Below are positions 1 to 7,999 of a DNA stretch of 49,786 bases, in pieces. Within the stretch, counting starts at the first letter, position 1. Each line of letters begins with the position of its first letter. This DNA comes from Acidobacteriota bacterium (GTDB taxonomy: Bacteria; Acidobacteriota; Vicinamibacteria; Vicinamibacterales; CAVVIG01). A model generated the notes under the pieces. It had not been told where the DNA came from. It was given only the letters and a program-made list of their open reading frames with translations, and did no database searches. The translations under genes were made by a program, and so were the position numbers. The DNA is taken from positions 1 to 49,786 of the forward strand of contig JAGWRA010000139.1 in assembly GCA_028876655.1 (NCBI GenBank), written 5' to 3'.

Positions 1-1
1 C

Positions 2-385
2 ATCCGCGCGGAGATGTGGCAGAAGGTGATCGTCAACTGCGTCATCAACCCGCTGACGGCGATGACCCGCATGGAGGTCGGCTGGGCGGCCGGCGAGCCG
101 CTCGATCCGCTGAAGCGGCGGATCATCGGCGAGTGCGCGGCCGTGGCGGCCAGGGACGGCGTCGCCGTGCCGGACGGCTTCCTCGGGACGCTGAACCGGA
201 TGTACGGGCCGTCGACGAACCTGTCGTCGATGGACCAGGACCTGCGCCGCGGGCGGCGCACCGAAATCGCGTACCTGAACGGCGCGGTCGTGGATCTTGG
301 CGCGCGCCACGGCGTCGACTGCCCGGTGAACCGCGCGCTCACCGAGATCATCCAGGCGCTGCAGGAAGACGGGAGACCGCGGTGA
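2..385 (+). CDS. Ketopantoate reductase-family protein (3' part only)
   Basis: This is the C-terminal part of a PanE/ApbA-type ketopantoate reductase, cut by the window edge, so the NAD(P)-binding Rossmann half is outside. The visible 127 residues show the all-helical C-terminal dimer domain: a WQKVIVNCVINPLTA motif (the family's conserved K..N..NP segment), then a stretch containing SSMDQDLRRGRRTEIAYLNG. That segment carries the invariant S.. QDL..GR.TEI signature that lines the substrate site. Known members reduce 2-dehydropantoate with NADPH in CoA biosynthesis. Three KPR-like genes lie in this window, so this one need not be the biosynthetic enzyme. The frame is open from base 2, and the internal ATG at 14 is not the true start. 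It is followed by a 7-nt repeat array and then a KBL-like gene on the same strand. Confidence 0.85.
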   Translation: MRAEMWQKVIVNCVINPLTAMTRMEVGWAAGEPLDPLKRRIIGECAAVAARDGVAVPDGFLGTLNRMYGPSTNLSSMDQDLRRGRRTEIAYLNGAVVDLGARHGVDCPVNRALTEIIQALQEDGRPR

Positions 386-415
386 GGATGGTCTTCGGTC
401 CCGATCGCGACCGGA

Positions 416-481
416 GACTGTAGACTGTAGACCGTCGCCCGTCGCCCGTCGCCCGTCGCCCGTCGTCCGTCGCCCGTCGCC
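416..481. repeat. Heptanucleotide tandem array A (unit GCCCGTC)
   Basis: Nine in-register 7-nt units fill most of the gap between the KPR-like and KBL-like genes: GACTGTA twice, GACCGTC once, then mainly GCCCGTC with one GTCCGTC. The units drift gradually from one end to the other, as expected from stepwise duplication and mutation. The Shine-Dalgarno sequence of the next gene (AGGAG at 484-488) begins right after the array. Confidence 0.9.
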
Positions 482-494
482 AGAGGAGCATGAG

Positions 495-1724
495 ATGTCG
501 CTGCAGAAGCTGAACGCCGCATTGAAGAACGAAGTGGCCGCGCTCGAACGCGAGGGGCGCGCCAAGGCCCCCGAGCGGATCATCACCGGCTACGTGCCGC
601 CGACGGGCGGCCGCGGGCCCCGGTACCGCCTGCAGGGGAGCGACCAGGAGTTCCTCCGGATGAACTCCAACAGCTACCTGTCGCTGTCGAACCACCCGGC
701 GCTGCTGGAGGCGGCCGACGAGGCCTCGCGGCGGTTCGGAGCCGGCCCGGGCGCGGTCCGGTTCATCGACGGGACGTCGAGCGAGCACGTGGCGCTCGAG
801 GCGCGCATCGCGGCGTTCACCGGTCGCCCGGCCGCGCGCGCGTTCAACTCGGCCTACACGTCGGTGCTCGGCCTGTCGATGACGCTGGCGGGGCCCGAGA
901 CCTACTGGATCGGCGACGAGCTGAACCACAACTGCATCATCCGCGCGATGCGGATCTCGAACGTGCCGAAGGAGCTGCGGGCGATCTACCGGCACAACGA
1001 CCTGGCCGACCTCGCGCGGCAGCTCGACCAGGTCCCCGCCGGCGTCGCCCGCGTCGTCGTCATCTTCGACGGCATCTTCAGCATGCGCGGCGACAACGCG
1101 CCGGTGGCCGAGATCGAGCAGGTCGTCCGGCGGCACGAGGACAGGTACCGCGACGGTGTGGTCACGGTGATGGACGATTCCCACGGCATCGGCGCGTACG
1201 GCGCGCGCGGCCGCGGCACCGAGGACTTCTGCGGGACGCCGGTCGATATCCTGGTGGGGACGTTCGGGAAGGCCTTCGGGGTGAACGGCGGCTTCGTCGC
1301 GGGGAGCCCCGAGCTGGTCGAGGCGGTGCGGCAGAAGGCCGACACCTACATCTATACGAATCCGCTGGGGGCGGCCGACTGCGCGGCGGCCGTGGCGGCG
1401 ATCGATCTCGCCGATGGCGACGAGGGACGCGCGCGGCTGAAGAACCTGGGCGAGCGGACGCGGCAGTTGCGCGACGGGCTGACGGCGCTGGGCCTCGAAT
1501 CGATTCCCGGCCCGCATCCCGTGGTGCCGCTGCTCGTGCGCGACACCGACCGCACGCGGCAGTACGTCCGCGGCCTGTTCGACGACGGCATCCTCGCCGT
1601 CGGGCTGACCTTCCCGGTCGTGCCGCGCGGCGACGAGACCATCCGCTTCCAGGTGAACGCAGCCCACACGCCCGCCGACATCGATCAGGTGCTGGGGGCG
1701 CTGAAGCGCCTCATCTCCGGCTGA
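495..1724 (+). CDS. PLP-dependent alpha-oxoamine synthase family protein (KBL-like)
   Basis: A 409-residue fold-type I PLP enzyme of the family that holds 2-amino-3-ketobutyrate CoA ligase (Kbl), 8-amino-7-oxononanoate synthase (BioF), ALA synthase and serine palmitoyltransferase. These enzymes condense, or cleave through, an amino acid and an acyl-CoA. Visible landmarks are the cofactor-stacking region ELNHN, the DDSH motif (227-230) that contacts PLP, and the Schiff-base lysine in GTFGKAFG (about K259). The C-terminal PVVPRGDETIRFQVNAAHT matches Kbl particularly well. E. coli Kbl is 398 residues, so the length fits. The ATG at 495 has an AGGAG seven bases upstream. No threonine dehydrogenase gene is adjacent, so the Kbl role (threonine breakdown to glycine and acetyl-CoA) is a family inference. 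BioF-like or sphingolipid-type activity is the main alternative. Confidence 0.85.
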   Translation: MSLQKLNAALKNEVAALEREGRAKAPERIITGYVPPTGGRGPRYRLQGSDQEFLRMNSNSYLSLSNHPALLEAADEASRRFGAGPGAVRFIDGTSSEHVALEARIAAFTGRPAARAFNSAYTSVLGLSMTLAGPETYWIGDELNHNCIIRAMRISNVPKELRAIYRHNDLADLARQLDQVPAGVARVVVIFDGIFSMRGDNAPVAEIEQVVRRHEDRYRDGVVTVMDDSHGIGAYGARGRGTEDFCGTPVDILVGTFGKAFGVNGGFVAGSPELVEAVRQKADTYIYTNPLGAADCAAAVAAIDLADGDEGRARLKNLGERTRQLRDGLTALGLESIPGPHPVVPLLVRDTDRTRQYVRGLFDDGILAVGLTFPVVPRGDETIRFQVNAAHTPADIDQVLGALKRLISG

Positions 1725-1742
1725 CGGCCGCGCCCGCCGGCG

Positions 1743-2270
1743 TCAGCGCTTCGTCGTTCTCGCCGGCACCGTCTCCGCCACGAGGATCGATCGCGTTTCG
1801 AATCGCAGGGCCGGATCGCGCCGCCAGTGCCGCAGCCGCTCGCGCAGCGTCGTCAGCGTGCGGCGCGTGGCGTCGGCCGGCCGGAACTCGTCGAGGTAGT
1901 CGACGATCGCCAGCTCGAGGTCCGCGAGGGTGGTGCCGGGCGAGAGCGCCAGGAAGGCGCGGGTCTCGCTGAACGGGATCATCGCCACGCCGGGCAGTTC
2001 GGGGATGGCGCGCCGGTTCACGGCAATCAGCGCCCGGCGCGTGCCGACCGACACGAGTTCGGCTTCCTGGGCCGGCTCGGCGGCGGTCTCCGGGCCGCCG
2101 GTGCCGCTGCGGAAGAGGCGGACGACGGCGCGCGCCAGGTCGGGGTCGATCTGGCGGAGGCCGCGGATGACCGACTGCGGCAGCGTGAGGGCGATGAGCC
2201 GGGAGGGCTCCCCGAACTTGTGCGGCCGGCCGCGCCTGGTCCGTGGTCGGCGTGTCCTCCTGGTCTCCAT
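1743..2270 (-). CDS. Hypothetical basic protein with AT-hook-like/RHH-like N-terminus
   Basis: A 175-residue soluble protein with no function I can name. The N-terminus is strongly basic and contains RRGRPHKFGEPSR, an AT-hook-like GRP core. ALTLPQSVIRGLRQIDPDLARAVVRL follows in two parts and resembles a ribbon-helix-helix strand-helix-helix unit. The C-terminal two thirds is an alpha/beta segment without recognised motifs. I chose the ATG at 2270 because GGAGG lies about 11 bases upstream; the frame stays open further upstream, but that stretch looks non-coding. It converges with the KBL-like gene (18-bp gap) and is divergent from the membrane glycosyltransferase across an AT-rich spacer. A DNA-binding regulator is a reasonable guess but unproven. 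Confidence 0.65.
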   Translation of the reverse strand: METRRTRRPRTRRGRPHKFGEPSRLIALTLPQSVIRGLRQIDPDLARAVVRLFRSGTGGPETAAEPAQEAELVSVGTRRALIAVNRRAIPELPGVAMIPFSETRAFLALSPGTTLADLELAIVDYLDEFRPADATRRTLTTLRERLRHWRRDPALRFETRSILVAETVPARTTKR

Positions 2271-2437
2271 ACCGCCGGGGTCCTCCGCTGGAAGTTCTGT
2301 GCAACCCGCCTGTGCCGGCAACTCAGCCGGGCCCATCATAGCGGGGCCGGGCCCGGCCGTCGACCCGCCGCGCCACGACAGGATCGTACCCGCGATTACC
2401 ATTCCGGTCGTCCAGCCAGCTCGTCCGCTCCGGGGCG

Positions 2438-2482
2438 ATATTTATTTCTATAAAAATCGATCTTAATATATAAGAAAAAGAA
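2438..2482. promoter_or_regulatory. AT-rich spacer between divergent genes, likely promoter region
   Basis: Only 6 of 45 bases are G or C, in a genome that is otherwise about 70 percent GC. The stretch holds several TATA/TTAA-type hexamers on both strands, for example TATATAAG near 2467-2474. It lies between a leftward gene (start 2270) and a rightward gene (start 2504 or 2537), so a promoter/UP-element role is likely. A perfect 14-bp palindrome, GGCCGGGCCCGGCC, lies nearby at 2345-2358. Confidence 0.5.
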
Positions 2483-2536
2483 GGCCCGCAGCCAAGCTGG
2501 ACCGTGCCAGCCGTGCGGGGCGGCGAGAGCGTTGCA

Positions 2537-4123
2537 ATGCCGAGAGATGTCGTGTCGTCCCCACGCCTCCCGCGTCTCGTGCCGGTCGTGCTGGCCGTGG
2601 CCCTCCTGGCCTCGTACGCGTACTTCTATCAGGCCGGCGGCTGGAACCAGAACTCCCGGTTCGCCCTCATCGACGCGATCACCGAGACCGGCAGCCTGCA
2701 GATCGATCCCTTCCACCATCACACGGGCGATCTCGCCGTCTGGCAGGGGCACTACTACTCCGACAAGGCGCCGGGCGACGCGCTCGCCGCGGTGCCGGCC
2801 GTCTGGGCCACCGGACTCGCGTTGCGTGCCGCCGGCGTCGACCCGGGCTCGTATCGCGGCGAGACGACCCGCAGTTACGTGGCGACGGTCGTCACCGCCG
2901 GCCTCGGCATCCTGCTGGCGGCCGGCGCGATCTGGTGGCTGGGGCTGGAATGGGGCGCGGGCGACGGCGGCGCGATCTTCGCGGCGCTCGCCTTCGGGCT
3001 CGCCACCCCCGCCTGGTGCTACGCCACGCTGATGTTCGGGCACTCGCTGGCGGCGGGTGGGCTCGCCGTCGCGCTCGCCGCCGCCGTTGCGCTGCGCCGC
3101 GCCGACACGCCGCGCGCGCAGATCCGGTGCGCCCTGCTGGTCGGCCTGGCCGCCGGCTGGGCGACGGTCACCGAGTTCCCGGCCGCCGTTCCGGCGGCGG
3201 TGCTCGCGCTGCTCGCGCTCTGGGAAGCGTGGCCGCGTGGTGGTGCCGCCCGCCGGCGCGTCTTCGTCGCCGTCACCGCCGGCGCCCTGGCGTGCGCGGC
3301 GGTCCTGCTCGCCTACAACCGCGCGGCGTTCGGGTCGGCGTTCCACATCGGCTACGAGAGCGAGCAGCGGTTCCCGGGGATGCAGGAGGGGTTCTTCGGC
3401 ATCACGACCCCGGACCACTACGCCCTCAACCAGATCCTCTTCGGCCAGTATCGCGGCCTGCTGCCGATTGCGCCGATCCTCGCGCTGGCGCCCGTCTTGA
3501 TGGGCTGGCTCTGGTATCGCCGCCCCGAGGCGCGCAAGGCCCTGGTGGCCGGCGCCCTCATCGTCGTCTACTATGTACTGCTGAACGCGTCGTACCAGTA
3601 CTGGGATGGCGGCTGGGCGTTCGGGCCGCGTCACCTCGTTCCCGCGCTGCCGTTCCTCTGCCTGGGCTTCGCGCTGGCGTGGCGTGACGGCGGCCGGTTC
3701 GGGCGTGCGCTGCTGGCGGCGCTGTTCCTCTACGGAGCGGCGGTGTCGCTCGTCGCCGTCTCGACGACGCCGCAGCCGCCGGCCGATTACCGGAAGCCGC
3801 TGACGCAGCTGCTGCTGCCGGCGTTCCTGCACGGCGAGCTCGGCATCAACCACCAGTCGTTCCTCGTCTCGGCCGAGCCGGCGCCGCTGCTCGACCGGTC
3901 GGTGAAGTACTGGGCGTGGAACGTCGGCCAGCTCGCCGGGCTGCCGGGACTGGCGAGCCTGCTGCCGCTGCTGTTCGTCTGGATCGGCGCCGGTGGCCTC
4001 TCGTGGTGGGCCGTCTTGCGGGCACCGCGCGACCGCCAGGAGAACGCGGGCCGTCGCTGGATGCGTGCACTCGCGGGACCGCGCGGCACGATGGGGCCGC
4101 TGAAGGGAAACGTCAGGACATGA
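2537..4123 (+). CDS. Multi-pass membrane glycosyltransferase-like protein (GT39/ArnT-like)
   Basis: A 528-residue polytopic membrane protein with roughly ten hydrophobic segments. After a first transmembrane helix it carries a periplasmic loop with NSRFALIDAI and HYYSDKAPG. This loop is typical of the lipid-carrier-dependent glycosyltransferase superfamily (C-type GTs such as GT39/GT83), which move a sugar from a polyprenyl-phosphate donor on the outer face of the membrane. Its stop overlaps the start of a polyprenol-phosphate mannose synthase (ATGA), which would make the matching donor, so the two probably form one pathway. I chose ATG 2537; GTG 2504 in the same frame is an alternative that adds 11 residues. 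The acceptor (protein, lipid or polysaccharide) cannot be told from sequence. Confidence 0.75.
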   Translation: MPRDVVSSPRLPRLVPVVLAVALLASYAYFYQAGGWNQNSRFALIDAITETGSLQIDPFHHHTGDLAVWQGHYYSDKAPGDALAAVPAVWATGLALRAAGVDPGSYRGETTRSYVATVVTAGLGILLAAGAIWWLGLEWGAGDGGAIFAALAFGLATPAWCYATLMFGHSLAAGGLAVALAAAVALRRADTPRAQIRCALLVGLAAGWATVTEFPAAVPAAVLALLALWEAWPRGGAARRRVFVAVTAGALACAAVLLAYNRAAFGSAFHIGYESEQRFPGMQEGFFGITTPDHYALNQILFGQYRGLLPIAPILALAPVLMGWLWYRRPEARKALVAGALIVVYYVLLNASYQYWDGGWAFGPRHLVPALPFLCLGFALAWRDGGRFGRALLAALFLYGAAVSLVAVSTTPQPPADYRKPLTQLLLPAFLHGELGINHQSFLVSAEPAPLLDRSVKYWAWNVGQLAGLPGLASLLPLLFVWIGAGGLSWWAVLRAPRDRQENAGRRWMRALAGPRGTMGPLKGNVRT

Positions 4124-4926
4124 ACGTCACGCGCGCGCGAGTTGCAGCACCGGCCGCAGGCGGACCGGTCCGGGCCGCCGGCACGGGCGTGCTGGTCGTC
4201 GTGCCGACGTTCAACGAGCGCGACAACCTGCCAGGCCTCACGCAGGCGCTGCTCGATCTCGACGCGGTGCGGCTGCTCGTCGTCGACGACCGGTCGCCCG
4301 ACGGCACCGGCGCCCTGGCCGACGATCTGGCGGGGCAGCATCCGGGGCGGATCGAGGTGATGCACCGCTCGGGACCGCGCGGCCTGGGGCGGTCGTATGC
4401 CGACGGCCTGGCGCGCGCACTCGAGACCGGGGCGCCCCTCATCGCGCAGATGGACGCCGACCTGTCGCACGCCCCCGGGCACCTGCCCGCCATGGTGGCC
4501 GCCACGGCGCACGCAGATCTCGTGGTCGGCTCGCGGTATTGCGCGGGCGGCGCGATCGAGAACTGGGCGCCGCGGCGCCGGCTGCTGAGCGCCTGCGCGA
4601 ACCGGTACATCCGCGCCGTCACCGGCCTGCGCACGCAGGACTGCACCAGCGGCTACCGCTGCTGGACCCGCGAGGCCCTCGCGCGGATCCCGCTCGACCG
4701 GATCGAGTCCGACGGCTACAGCTTCCTGGTGGAGATGCTGCACGAAGCCGTGCGCGAAGGGCTCCGTGTCGCGGAGGTCCCCATCGTCTTCGTCGAGCGC
4801 CGGCTCGGCGAGTCGAAGCTCTCGACCCAGGTGCTGCTCGAGTCGGCCTTGATGCCGTGGCGGCTGCGCTTCCGTCCGCGCCCCACGCCCGCCGCCGACC
4901 GGACGGTCGGCGTGACGCCGTCCTGA
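4120..4926 (+). CDS. Polyprenol monophosphomannose synthase (GT2 family)
   Basis: A 268-residue GT-A fold glycosyltransferase family 2 protein of the dolichol/polyprenol-phosphate mannose synthase type, transferring a hexose (usually mannose from GDP-mannose) onto polyprenyl phosphate at the inner membrane face. Landmarks are VVVPTFNERDNLP near residue 27, VVDDRSPDGTG for the nucleotide site, the metal-binding DAD in QMDADLSH, and the terminal signature DCTSGYRCW followed by DGYSFLVEML and GESKLS. It has no C-terminal membrane domain, as in the single-domain bacterial Ppm1/DPMS class. The ATG overlaps the upstream stop (ATGA), showing translational coupling with the membrane glycosyltransferase that probably uses its product. 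Confidence 0.87.
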   Translation: MNVTRARVAAPAAGGPVRAAGTGVLVVVPTFNERDNLPGLTQALLDLDAVRLLVVDDRSPDGTGALADDLAGQHPGRIEVMHRSGPRGLGRSYADGLARALETGAPLIAQMDADLSHAPGHLPAMVAATAHADLVVGSRYCAGGAIENWAPRRRLLSACANRYIRAVTGLRTQDCTSGYRCWTREALARIPLDRIESDGYSFLVEMLHEAVREGLRVAEVPIVFVERRLGESKLSTQVLLESALMPWRLRFRPRPTPAADRTVGVTPS

Positions 4927-5008
4927 GTCTCCCCCCTTCTCCAGCTCATCGGTGGTAGCATGGCGCCTCGCGTCCGGCCCAGGAGTCGGACGACTCTGGA
5001 GGAGATCC

Positions 5009-7018
5009 ATGCCCAGCCCCCGAGCCACCGCTCTCCGCTTCGTCACCTGCATAGCCCTGCTGGCGCTGGGTACCGGCGGACGCGTCCCGAGCGCCGCCCA
5101 GCAGGCCCCGGAGCGCGGAGCCCGGGGCCTGAAGCCCGAAGCCCGGAGCCCGGAGCCCGCCTACGACGTGATCCTCCGCCACGGCACGATCTTCGATGGG
5201 ACGGGTGCACCGGGCTTCACCGGCGACGTGGCGATCGTGGGCGGCCACATCGCCGCGATCGGCGATCTCTCGCGCCGCCACGCGCGGCTCGAGATCGACG
5301 TCACCGGCCTCTACGTCGCCCCCGGCTTCCTCAACATCCACAGTCACGCCACGGCCGACGCCGTCCCCACGGCCGTGAACATGCTCACGCAGGGCGTGAC
5401 GACCGAGATCCTGAACCCGGATGGCGGGGGACCGACGGACATCACGAAGCAGCTGGCGGCGTTCAGCCGCCACGGGCTGGCCGAGAACATCGGCGCGTAC
5501 GTCGGCTTCAACAGCGTGTGGGCCGAGGTGATGGGGCCCGACGACCACCGGGCGAGTCCGGACGACATCACGCGGATGCGGCAGATCGTCACCGACAATC
5601 TGGAGCGCGGGGCCTGGGGCGTGTCGGCGGGGCTCGACTACAAGCCGGGCTACTACGCGACGACCGACGAGGTCGTCGAGGTCGTCTCGGCGGCGCGGCG
5701 GTGGCGGACGGACTTCCCGAACCACGATCGGCTCACGCCCGAGTCGGGCTTCAGTTCGCTCCTCGGCATGCGCGAGACGATTGCGATCGGCGAGCGGGCC
5801 GGCCTCGTGCCGGTCATCACGCACATGAAGGTGCAGGGGCACGAGCAGGGCGACGCGCCGCAGATCATCCGATCGATGGACGAGGCGACCGCGCGCGGGC
5901 ACTACACGGCCGCCGATCAGTACCCGTACCTGGCGGGGGAGACGAGCCTCGGCGCGCTGCTGGTGCCGGGCTGGGCCCAGGCCGGCGGCCGCGACGCCAT
6001 GCTGAAGCGCTTCCAGGACCCGGCGCAGCACGCCCGGATCGTCACCGACATCGAGTCGGCGATGCAGGCACGCTTCGGCGGCCCGCAGGGGGTCTACCTG
6101 CCGCAGGAGCAGCGCGAGCTGACCGACGTCATGCAGGAGATGAAGCTCGGCGCCGGAGAGACGGTGATCCGGCTGCTGCAGGAGAAGAACCGGCCGGCGA
6201 TCCTCCGCTTCGGGATCGAGTCGGACGTCGTCCGGATCATGAAGAATCCGGTGACGGCCATCGCCTGCGACTGCGGCGCCACGCTCGAGACGCACATCCA
6301 TCCGCGCTTCTACGGCACGTTCCCCCGCGTGCTCGGGCACTACGTCCGTGAGACGCACGCGCTGACCTGGCCCGACGCCATCCGGAAGATGACGGGGCTG
6401 CCGGCCAGCACCATCGGCCTGGTCGACCGCGGGTTCCTCGCGCCGGGGATGGCGGCCGACGTGACGGTGTTCGATCCGACGACGGTGATCGATCACTCGA
6501 CCTATGCGGACCCCACGCGGCCGTCCGACGGGATCGTCGACGTCTTCGTGAACGGGGAAGTGGCGCTGCGGGATGGCAAGCCGACCGGCGCGCGCGGCGG
6601 GGTCGTGCTGACGCGCACCGAGCACATGCCGAGCCGGCCGATGGCGACGAAGGGTGCGCGCGTCCTGCGCGCCCAGGGGACGGTGGCCGCGCTCGATGCG
6701 ACGCCGGCGGCGATGGCGGCCGCACCGCGCGTGAGTCTCGACGTGCGGCAGGCCGCCGGGGCGCGGCGCGCCGGCGGCACGTTCCGGTTCCACGACCCGG
6801 CCAGCGGCACCGACATCCGGATGATCGGATGGGGCCTGCTGCAGGGGACCGGGCGCTGGGGGACGGTGACGGGCATCGCGCGGGTGATGCCGGGCGGCCG
6901 CGAAGAATCGGTCACGCTGATCGTGGACCGCGCCGATCCACGGCAGCCCGGCACGCCGACCTTCAGCCTGCAGACCTCGGCGGGCTATCACGTCGAGGGG
7001 GCGGTCGCAGGACACTGA
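5009..7018 (+). CDS. Secreted amidohydrolase, D-aminoacylase/N-acyl-D-amino-acid deacylase-like
   Basis: A 669-residue protein with an N-terminal signal peptide (hydrophobic FVTCIALLALGTG, then a probable cleavage near AAQQ). The mature part is an amidohydrolase: a beta strand with DVILRHGTIFDGTG, the metal motif HSH in FLNIHSHATAD, ITHMKVQG, DQYPYLAG, and the late block HPRFYGTFPRVLG seen in N-acyl-D-amino-acid deacylases. About 100 extra residues follow the usual end. Family members cleave N-acyl-D-amino acids or similar amides. Where classical enzymes have a metal-bridging Cys in GNCG, this protein reads NPDGGG (about residues 135-140), so the metal site or substrate may differ. The start is fixed by GGAGGAG just before ATG 5009. 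A 7-nt repeat encodes the linker after the signal peptide. Confidence 0.82.
   Translation: MPSPRATALRFVTCIALLALGTGGRVPSAAQQAPERGARGLKPEARSPEPAYDVILRHGTIFDGTGAPGFTGDVAIVGGHIAAIGDLSRRHARLEIDVTGLYVAPGFLNIHSHATADAVPTAVNMLTQGVTTEILNPDGGGPTDITKQLAAFSRHGLAENIGAYVGFNSVWAEVMGPDDHRASPDDITRMRQIVTDNLERGAWGVSAGLDYKPGYYATTDEVVEVVSAARRWRTDFPNHDRLTPESGFSSLLGMRETIAIGERAGLVPVITHMKVQGHEQGDAPQIIRSMDEATARGHYTAADQYPYLAGETSLGALLVPGWAQAGGRDAMLKRFQDPAQHARIVTDIESAMQARFGGPQGVYLPQEQRELTDVMQEMKLGAGETVIRLLQEKNRPAILRFGIESDVVRIMKNPVTAIACDCGATLETHIHPRFYGTFPRVLGHYVRETHALTWPDAIRKMTGLPASTIGLVDRGFLAPGMAADVTVFDPTTVIDHSTYADPTRPSDGIVDVFVNGEVALRDGKPTGARGGVVLTRTEHMPSRPMATKGARVLRAQGTVAALDATPAAMAAAPRVSLDVRQAAGARRAGGTFRFHDPASGTDIRMIGWGLLQGTGRWGTVTGIARVMPGGREESVTLIVDRADPRQPGTPTFSLQTSAGYHVEGAVAGH
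5119..5160. repeat. Heptanucleotide array F (unit AGCCCGG) inside a coding region
   Basis: Six 7-nt units (mostly AGCCCGG or AGCCCGA, one divergent GGCCTGA) lie within the amidohydrolase gene just after the signal-peptide region and encode a Pro/Glu/Arg/Lys-rich linker. Six units make 42 bp, a multiple of three, so the reading frame is kept. The unit is the same as in the intergenic array at 14609-14650. Confidence 0.85.
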
Positions 7019-7033
7019 TCAGCGACCGATGTA

Positions 7034-7096
7034 GTTGTGAGTGGTGGGTAGTGAGTTGTGAGCTGTGAGTTATGAACTCAGAACTCAAAACTACAC
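7034..7096. repeat. Heptanucleotide array B (units GTTGTGA to ACTCAAA)
   Basis: Nine in-register 7-nt units span the gap between the convergent amidohydrolase and PEGA-protein genes: GTTGTGA, GTGGTGG, GTAGTGA, GTTGTGA, GCTGTGA, GTTATGA, ACTCAGA, ACTCAAA, ACTACAC. The left half is close to the complement of the right half. TGAGTT and AACTCA around ATG (7066-7080) form a 6-bp hairpin, so the array could act as a bidirectional transcription stop. Confidence 0.85.
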
Positions 7097-7104
7097 ACCT
7101 CGCC

Positions 7105-7737
7105 CTACCACCTCCGCACCAGGTCGCCCCGATACGGGATCATCTGCCCGGCATCGACGTCGATCCAGAACTGCATCGGCTGATAGCCGCGGGCCTGGAC
7201 GTACACCGCGTGCCGGCCCGCCATCAGCGTCAGCGGACGCCCAGGTCCGTCGAAGTCCTCGACCCGCCCCACATAGTGCCCGTCGACGTAGACCAGCGCA
7301 TCGTCGGGATGCAGGTTGAGTGTAACCGCCCCGTAGGCGCCGTACGCCGCGCCGGCGAAGACGGGCGGCGGAGCTACCCAGCGGAACGGCAGCGCCGTGC
7401 CGATGTAGAGGCCGAGGGAGAAGCGCTGGCCACCGCTCCACCACGGATACACGCGGTAGGGATTCACGACCACGGCCGGCGGGACGATCCGGACGAACGG
7501 CCGGTCGTCATCGCGCCGATACCAGTTGCGGTCGTATCGCTGGTAGGGGACCGCACGGTCGTCGCGATCCCGATGGTCGCGGTCGCGGCGGTCCCGGTCG
7601 TGACGCTGGTCACGCTGCCACTGCCGGTCGCGGCGATCGCGATCGTGATGGTCGTCCTGGTCGGCCCGGGCGGGTGCCGCCATCGCGACGGTCAGGGCGA
7701 GCAGGACCAGTGCCGTCAGAGTGTGTCGAAGTTTCAT
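7105..7737 (-). CDS. Exported Arg/Asp-rich protein with C-terminal PEGA domain
   Basis: A 210-residue exported protein. Residues 1-25 form a clear signal peptide (MKLRHTLTALVLLALTVAMA, then APARA). Residues about 26-75 are a highly charged, low-complexity Asp/Arg/His stretch of DR and DH dipeptides. A Trp/Pro/Tyr-rich middle follows, and the last 70 residues match a PEGA domain (VTLNLHPDDALVYVDGHYVG, then AGRHAVYVQARGY). PEGA domains are usually found on cell-surface or periplasmic proteins and are thought to bind other envelope components. No enzyme motif is present. The start is supported by GAGGAGG upstream. It is transcribed away from uppP across a hairpin-bearing gap, so it is probably its own unit. 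Confidence 0.8.
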   Translation of the reverse strand: MKLRHTLTALVLLALTVAMAAPARADQDDHHDRDRRDRQWQRDQRHDRDRRDRDHRDRDDRAVPYQRYDRNWYRRDDDRPFVRIVPPAVVVNPYRVYPWWSGGQRFSLGLYIGTALPFRWVAPPPVFAGAAYGAYGAVTLNLHPDDALVYVDGHYVGRVEDFDGPGRPLTLMAGRHAVYVQARGYQPMQFWIDVDAGQMIPYRGDLVRRW

Positions 7738-7753
7738 AGCCGCCTCCTCTTCG

Positions 7754-7815
7754 TCGGGGCGCTGCCCCGAACCCAGGCTGTGGGTGCTGCAGCCAGGCAG
7801 GGCAAACTCCCTGCC
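7754..7815. other. Two short hairpins between uppP and the PEGA gene
   Basis: TCGGGGC and GCCCCGA (7754-7760, 7764-7770) form 7-bp arms around a 3-nt loop. GGCAGGG and CCCTGCC (7796-7802, 7809-7815) form 7-bp arms around 6 nt. The first resembles the short GGGGC/GCCCC hairpins at 10204 and 18578. They lie upstream of the PEGA gene start on its coding strand. There is no U-run, so the function is unclear. Confidence 0.45.
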
Positions 7816-7980
7816 ATGCGGAAAACCCCTGCGGCATTGGCGCGTCGTGAGGCGGCACGTGCGGGGAATGTCCCGCCGAGGCGGCGAGGTGTCAGCCGAT
7901 GAGGACGGTACGCCGGCCGCTACCTCTTCGACGGCGCTGGCCGTTCTGACGCGGACGGGAAGAAGTTACCGGGTGGATGG

Positions 7981-7999
7981 CCGGGTGCGCATCACCCGG
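7981..7999 (-). terminator. Hairpin over the uppP stop codon, possible terminator
   Basis: CCGGGTG and CACCCGG form perfect 7-bp arms around a 5-nt loop, and the stem includes the uppP stop codon. No clear U-run follows on the minus strand, so this is a weak or factor-assisted terminator candidate. Confidence 0.3.
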
